Source: Glaciihabitans sp. (GTDB lineage: Bacteria > Actinomycetota > Actinomycetes > Actinomycetales > Microbacteriaceae). Taken from it: a DNA stretch of 52,341 bases. Location of the stretch: assembly GCA_025464095.1 (NCBI GenBank), contig JAODMF010000026.1, positions 1-52,341 on the forward strand. The letters run 5' to 3'. The notes beneath the pieces are model-generated. The model saw nothing but the letters and a program-made list of their open reading frames with translations. It did no database searches and was not told the origin of the DNA. Numbering within the stretch: position 1 is the stretch's first letter; each line of letters starts with the position of its first letter. Positions 48,758 through 52,341 of the stretch are shown in pieces. Position numbers and translations under genes: made by a program.

Positions 48758-48857
48758 CGTCAAATGCAGATTTGGCGTGCAGCGCCAGTGATTCCCCCCA
48801 ATCCGGCGTTGCTGTGGCGGCGCCTGTTCCCCCCAATAGGCGCCGCCCCTCTTTTGT
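48758..48857 (+). ncRNA. 6C small RNA
   Basis: Two successive hairpins each expose a run of exactly six C in the loop. The first is around GATT-CCCCCC-AATC, with CGCC/GGCG outside it (about 48778-48814). The second is a perfect 10-bp stem GGCGGCGCCT/AGGCGCCGCC (48816-48825, 48838-48847) with loop GTTCCCCCCAAT. CCTCTTTTGTT after the second stem makes it the intrinsic terminator. This is the defining structure of the actinobacterial 6C RNA (M. tuberculosis B11), which pairs with G-rich ribosome-binding regions of target mRNAs. Ends are estimated. Confidence 0.88.
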
Positions 48858-49219
48858 TAACGAGCTGTCCGCTGTTTGGCTGACACCGGTTGCCCTCCAG
48901 CGGCGCCCACACTCTCGGAAATCCGCGTAATTCCGGGGATCTTGCGCGGTGCGGTCCGTTGATGGGGTTGGTAACGGCCCAAGGCCAACCCTCAACTCAT
49001 GGTTGAATGCTGTCCCGCTTCCGGCGATGCTGATGCCCGGTTTTCGCCCCGACTCGTCGCCTCCCGGGCCTCCGGGGTAGACAGATCGGTCTCATGGCCG
49101 GGGTACAAAATCCCGAAGTGGGGTACGTCGGCCTCGCGCTTCGTCTCCCTCCCCTCCGGGACGGGGATGAGGTATCCACAACTCGGCGGCCGCGCGGGTT
49201 GCGCGGGGGCATCCGCAGC
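48858..49219. other. Intergenic region without a recognisable gene
   Basis: About 360 bp between the 6C RNA terminator and the tadA-type promoter. Open frames here (for example plus-strand 48999 onward) run out of phase into the ATPase gene and have no family features. In mycobacteria a septum-site/TadZ-like gene (ssd) lies at this position; I see no trace of it. Confidence 0.5.
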
Positions 49220-49231
49220 TAGCTTCGAGGG
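49220..49231 (+). promoter_or_regulatory. Leaderless promoter -10 of the Tad ATPase gene
   Basis: TAGCTT at 49220-49225, 6 nt, then ATG 49232. Confidence 0.5.
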
Positions 49232-50254
49232 ATGCCGCAGCCCGCCCCTTTCGTCGCGGTGCGACCCTCGGCAGCGGCTCCGGGCGACGCCTCGGCTGGC
49301 GCTGTGGACGTGGCGCGCACCCTCGCCGGCGAGTACCCGGCCGCGTTCGGCGTCCTCGCACCCCTGATCGCAGACCCGGCGGTGACGGACGTCTTCGTGA
49401 ATGGCGCGGGCGGAGTGTGGGTCGATCGGGGCTCCGGCGCCGTTGCCGAACCGAACCTGTTTGCTGGCGAAGCGGAACTGCGCGACCTGGCCGTGCGACT
49501 TCTCGCGCTGGGTGGCCGGCATGTTGACGAGGCGACGCCGTGCGTGGATGCGCGGCTGGCCGACGGCATCCGCGTGCACGCCGTGCTGCCGCCGATCTCG
49601 CCGACGGGCACCCTGCTGTCGATCCGGCTTCCCCGCATCGAACTGCTCTCGCTGGCGGAATTGGATGCCGGCGGCTTCTTCGACGCGGTGCCGCGCTCGC
49701 GCGTCGAGCAACTGGTCGCGCGGCGCGAGAACGTTCTCGTCACCGGCGCGGGCGGCAGCGGCAAGACGACCTTCTTGGCGGCGATGCTGTCTGCGGCACC
49801 GCCGGGGGAGCGGATCATCGCGATCGAGGATCTGGCGGAACTGCGGGTGCAGCATCCACATTTCGTCGCACTCGAAGCGCGCCAGGCCAACCTCGAGGGA
49901 GCGGGGGCCGTCGGCCTCGAGCGACTGGTGCGCGAAGCGTTGCGAATGCGCCCGGACCGGCTCGTCCTGGGCGAATGCCGCGGGGCGGAGATTCGGGAGC
50001 TGCTCGCAGCGCTGAACACCGGTCACGACGGCGGCGCCGGCACGCTGCACGCAAACTCGCTTCAGGATGTTCCGGCCCGGCTCGAGGCGCTGGGTGCTCT
50101 CGCCGGTATGTCGTCGGTTGCCATCGCGCGGCAGACGGTCAGTGCCATCGGGGCTGTGCTGCACCTGGAACGACGAAATGGCCAGCGCCGTCTCGTGCAG
50201 GCCGGCCGGTTCGAGCTCGACAAACGCCTTCGGCTCGCCGTGGTGCCCGAGTGA
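49232..50254 (+). CDS. TadA/CpaF-type pilus assembly ATPase
   Basis: 340 residues. Secretion ATPase with an N-terminal domain (VTDVFVNGAGGVWVDRG), Walker A VTGAGGSGKTT, Asp box IIAIEDLAELR, Walker B region RPDRLVLGECRGAE and His box GHDGGAGTLHANS. Powers assembly of Flp/Tad pili. Its stop overlaps the membrane-protein gene (GTGA). First gene of the tad operon, leaderless. Confidence 0.9.
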   Translation: MPQPAPFVAVRPSAAAPGDASAGAVDVARTLAGEYPAAFGVLAPLIADPAVTDVFVNGAGGVWVDRGSGAVAEPNLFAGEAELRDLAVRLLALGGRHVDEATPCVDARLADGIRVHAVLPPISPTGTLLSIRLPRIELLSLAELDAGGFFDAVPRSRVEQLVARRENVLVTGAGGSGKTTFLAAMLSAAPPGERIIAIEDLAELRVQHPHFVALEARQANLEGAGAVGLERLVREALRMRPDRLVLGECRGAEIRELLAALNTGHDGGAGTLHANSLQDVPARLEALGALAGMSSVAIARQTVSAIGAVLHLERRNGQRRLVQAGRFELDKRLRLAVVPE

Positions 50255-51165
50255 GCGCTCGTGCCGCTCGCCGCGGGGCAGACGTCGGCAGGGTAGCGCG
50301 CGTGGTGCAGCGGCTCGCGGTCCTGCTCGCCGCCGGGGTCCCTCCCCGGCCCGCATGGGGCTATCTGCGTGAGGGCGACCTGCCGGCGGCCGTCGCCGCG
50401 TCCGATGCCCCGGTGCCGGAGGCGATCCTCCGCCAATTGGCCGCCGTCCCCGGCCAGGAGGCGTCCGCCTGGCGGGGACTCGCGGCCGCCTGGGCGGTGG
50501 CGACGAATGCCGGAGCCCCGCTCGCACCCACCCTGCGGCAGTTCGCCGCGTCGCTTCGATCCCTTGCGGACGCTCAGCGCGATGTCGCGGTGGCGCTCGC
50601 TTCGCCGCGCGCGACCGCACGGATGGTGCTGGCGCTGCCGGTGGTCGGCGTGCTGTTCGGCGTCATCCTTGGCTTCGATACGCTGCGCACGCTCGTCACG
50701 ACGCCGATCGGATGGGGTTGCCTCGTGGTTGGCGGGGCGCTCGTGGCGCTCGCCTCGCTGTGGAACCGACGACTCGTGCGAGCGGCGCAACCGGCCGACC
50801 TCACGCCGGGGCTCGGTTTCGATCTCGTCGCCATCGCGGTGTCCGGCGGGGCAGCTCTTTCGCGTGCGCGGGCATCCGTCAACGCGGCGCTTGCCCGGTG
50901 CGGGCTCGACATCGCGCGGGACGAGGGCATCGAGGCGGTGCTCGACCTGTCGAGACGCGCGGGAGTTCCGGCCGCAGAACTCCTGCGAGCGGAGGCAGAC
51001 GAGCGGCGCCGGGAGGCTCGCGCGGATGCGCAGGCGAAGGCTGCTGCGCTCGCCGTGCGGCTCATGCTGCCGCTCGGCCTCTGCGTGTTGCCCGCCTTCA
51101 TGGTGCTGGGAGTCGTGCCGCTGCTCGTGACGGTGATCTCGTCGACGGTTACGCGCATCCAGTAG
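50251..51165 (+). CDS. TadB/TadC-like type II secretion F-domain protein
   Basis: 304 residues with an N-terminal cytoplasmic helical domain, membrane segments at about 125-185 and a C-terminal membrane hairpin (LMLPLGLCVLPAFMVLGVVPLLVTVI). The single gene appears to serve both TadB and TadC platform roles, as in mycobacteria. GTG start overlaps the ATPase stop. Confidence 0.82.
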   Translation: MSARAARRGADVGRVARVVQRLAVLLAAGVPPRPAWGYLREGDLPAAVAASDAPVPEAILRQLAAVPGQEASAWRGLAAAWAVATNAGAPLAPTLRQFAASLRSLADAQRDVAVALASPRATARMVLALPVVGVLFGVILGFDTLRTLVTTPIGWGCLVVGGALVALASLWNRRLVRAAQPADLTPGLGFDLVAIAVSGGAALSRARASVNAALARCGLDIARDEGIEAVLDLSRRAGVPAAELLRAEADERRREARADAQAKAAALAVRLMLPLGLCVLPAFMVLGVVPLLVTVISSTVTRIQ

Positions 51166-51307
51166 TCGGTCCGGTCCCGCACAGGTCCCTGCGAGCCCCG
51201 CCGTCCTACAACCTTCCGCCGGTCGCTGCACTGCACTGCACGCCGCGGAAGAATTGCCGTGAGCTCGTGCCATCGACACCGCGGATTTCGCGGGGAAGGT
51301 TGGCAGC

Positions 51308-51529
51308 ATGATTCTCCTGACAGGCGCGGGCGCGGGTGCAGCGGCGCGACAACGATGGACACGGTTGCGGCAGCTGGCCGACGACACGGGGTCGGCAACG
51401 GCCGAATACGCCATCGCGACAATGGCTGCCGTCGGCTTTGCGGGATTGCTCGTGGTGATCATGCGCAGCGACGAAGTTCGTGGCATCCTCACCGACCTGG
51501 TGCGGCGTGCGCTCACCTTCGGCGGCTGA
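51308..51529 (+). CDS. Flp pilin-like protein (DUF4244)
   Basis: 73 residues. After a basic cytoplasmic leader comes GSATAEYAIATMAAVGFAGLLVVIM, the type IV/Flp prepilin signature with the conserved Glu five residues into the hydrophobic helix (ATAEY). Short C-terminal tail. GGAAGG precedes ATG 51308. Likely the pilus subunit. The 142 bp upstream hold no gene. Confidence 0.82.
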   Translation: MILLTGAGAGAAARQRWTRLRQLADDTGSATAEYAIATMAAVGFAGLLVVIMRSDEVRGILTDLVRRALTFGG

Positions 51530-51539
51530 GCGGGGCAGC

Positions 51540-51848
51540 GTGACGGCGGAGTTCGCGGCGGTGCTTCCGGCAGTCCTCCTCGTGCTCGCTATCGCGCTCG
51601 GCAGCCTGCAGGTTGCCGGCGAGCAACTCCGGCTGCAGCAGGGAGTCGCGGATGCCTCGCGCCTTCTCGCACGCGGCGACGACGGTGCGGCGAGCCTGAG
51701 CGCCGCGGTCCCGAACGCGACCCTCGCCCAGCGCCGGCAGGGCGACCTTGTCTGCGCGACTGCTACCGCGCCGGCTTCGTTTGGAGTCGGCGCGGTTCCG
51801 GGCATCCAACTCCACGCGTCGGCGTGCGCGCTTGCGGGGGGCAGGTGA
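51540..51848 (+). CDS. TadE-like minor pilin
   Basis: 102 residues from GTG 51540: TAEFAAVLPAVLLVLAIALGSLQ is a TadE prepilin-type hydrophobic helix, followed by an extracytoplasmic part with two cysteines. GGGG lies just before the start. The next gene's GTG overlaps its stop. The frame is open further upstream but would overlap the pilin gene. Confidence 0.78.
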   Translation: MTAEFAAVLPAVLLVLAIALGSLQVAGEQLRLQQGVADASRLLARGDDGAASLSAAVPNATLAQRRQGDLVCATATAPASFGVGAVPGIQLHASACALAGGR

Positions 51849-52231
51849 CGAGCGAGCGGCCGTGGGGAGCGACGTGCCGGCACGACGCCGGTGCGGGATC
51901 CGTCCTGGCCATTGCTCTTGGCGGTTCGGTTGTTGCCGCGCTTCTGCTCGCGCTTCCCCTATATATAGGGATGAGCTATCGTCAGGCCGTTGCCGCGGCG
52001 GCGGACGCCTCGGCGCTCGCGGCGGCGGCCGTCGCAGGTGGGAATGCGGCGGGGGACCCCTGTGGGACGGCTGCGAGAGTCGCGCGTGCGAACGGCGCGT
52101 CGCTTGCCCGCTGCGAGGTTGTCGGGCTCGTCGCAACCGTGTCGGCGACCCGTGGCTATCTCGGGCTGTCGCTGACCGCGACGGCGACGGCTGGTCCAGA
52201 CGACGCGGCGGCTCCGGGGGGAACGGATTAG
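51845..52231 (+). CDS. TadE/G-like (Rv3654c-type) pilus-neighbourhood protein
   Basis: 128 residues. Hydrophobic helix AGSVLAIALGGSVVAALLLALPLYIG followed by AAAADASALAAAAVA, the motif shared with TadG-type proteins, then a small extracytoplasmic domain with two cysteines (DPCGTAARV and ARCEVVG). It corresponds in place and form to mycobacterial Rv3654c. GTG overlaps the TadE stop. Confidence 0.75.
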   Translation: MTSERPWGATCRHDAGAGSVLAIALGGSVVAALLLALPLYIGMSYRQAVAAAADASALAAAAVAGGNAAGDPCGTAARVARANGASLARCEVVGLVATVSATRGYLGLSLTATATAGPDDAAAPGGTD

Positions 52232-52314
52232 GCAAGAGCGGTGTTCACCTGTGTATGGTGTCGCTGACAGGGGCGGCATCCACCCCATTCCCGTCCCCTA
52301 CAAAGAGGAGTCAC

Positions 52315-52341
52315 GTGCCCGGCACGAAGAAACTGGTCATC
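52315..52341 (+). CDS. topA: DNA topoisomerase I, first codons only (cut by window end)
   Basis: GTG 52315, preceded by AGAGGAG (52304-52310), reads MPGTKKLVI, the start typical of actinobacterial TopA (continuing ...VESPAKA outside the window). topA also follows the tad locus in mycobacteria, which supports the call despite only nine codons. Confidence 0.65.

Noticed and set aside
48999..49367. A possible small gene (122 codons) between 6C RNA and the Tad ATPase
   Set aside because: Overlaps the ATPase start in another frame, no ribosome-binding site or family features.
50062..51516. A 484-codon minus-strand open frame opposite the tad genes
   Set aside because: Arg/Ser/Pro-rich antisense frame covering genes with recognisable Tad features.

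Overview
The window comes from a high-GC actinobacterial chromosome, most likely the family Microbacteriaceae (Micrococcales). The evidence is strong G/C third-position bias, many GTG starts, 4-bp GTGA/ATGA overlaps, leaderless promoters, an actinobacterial-type 6C small RNA, 13E12-type DUF222/HNH and Rv2578c-type radical SAM genes with LexA boxes, and the mycobacterial-like order 6C RNA - tad genes - topA. No plasmid, phage or IS genes were seen. The family assignment is inference; there is no rRNA in the window.

Layout. 1-7.1 kb: a sugar-catabolism run (ThuA-like protein, Gfo/Idh/MocA oxidoreductase, GH1 beta-glucosidase, Bcr/CflA-type MFS exporter), then a saccharopine-dehydrogenase-family protein and an N-acylamino-acid racemase/o-succinylbenzoate synthase-like enolase-superfamily enzyme. 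7.1-8.1 kb: thioredoxin and a MerR regulator, divergent over a MerR-type operator. 8.4-12.8 kb: SOS-boxed DUF222/HNH protein, HerA-like ATPase, a membrane protein and tRNA-Ser(GGA). 12.9-16.7 kb: pta-ackA and a membrane protein. 16.7-25.9 kb: the normally compact ffs-dnaX-recR neighbourhood is split by about 6.2 kb holding two tandem copies of a four-gene minus-strand cassette. Each copy has two TasA/camelysin-like secreted proteins, a SipW-type Ser-His signal peptidase fused to a surface-anchored ectodomain, and a small Fn3-like secreted protein. This is the most unusual system in the window. 26-29.3 kb: HAD phosphatase, aspartate kinase (with an internal beta-subunit start) and aspartate-semialdehyde dehydrogenase. 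29.3-31.2 kb: a repeat-rich zone around a DUF559 gene. 31.2-36.7 kb: malate:quinone oxidoreductase and a glucuronate operon (uxaC, uxuB, manD). 36.7-41.6 kb: SOS-boxed radical SAM gene, a three-gene two-component system with a second, degenerate sensor, and thymidine kinase. 41.7-46.5 kb: tRNA-Pro(CGG), metallophosphoesterase, class A penicillin-binding protein with PASTA domains, DUF4177, RidA and a small secreted protein. 46.6-52.3 kb: acetyl-CoA synthetase, 6C RNA, a compact Tad/Flp pilus locus and the first codons of topA.

Together the genes cover central carbon use (glucosides, glucuronate, acetate in both directions, malate oxidation), cell-envelope and surface structures (PBP, duplicated SipW/TasA cassettes, Tad pili) and DNA maintenance (dnaX, recR, two LexA-type SOS boxes). 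Recurrent sequence-level traits are a TANNNT-N6/7-start-codon promoter, short tandem repeats sitting on the 3' ends of several genes, and a visible excess of the hexamer GGATGC/GCATCC. All counts are by eye and no database search was run.
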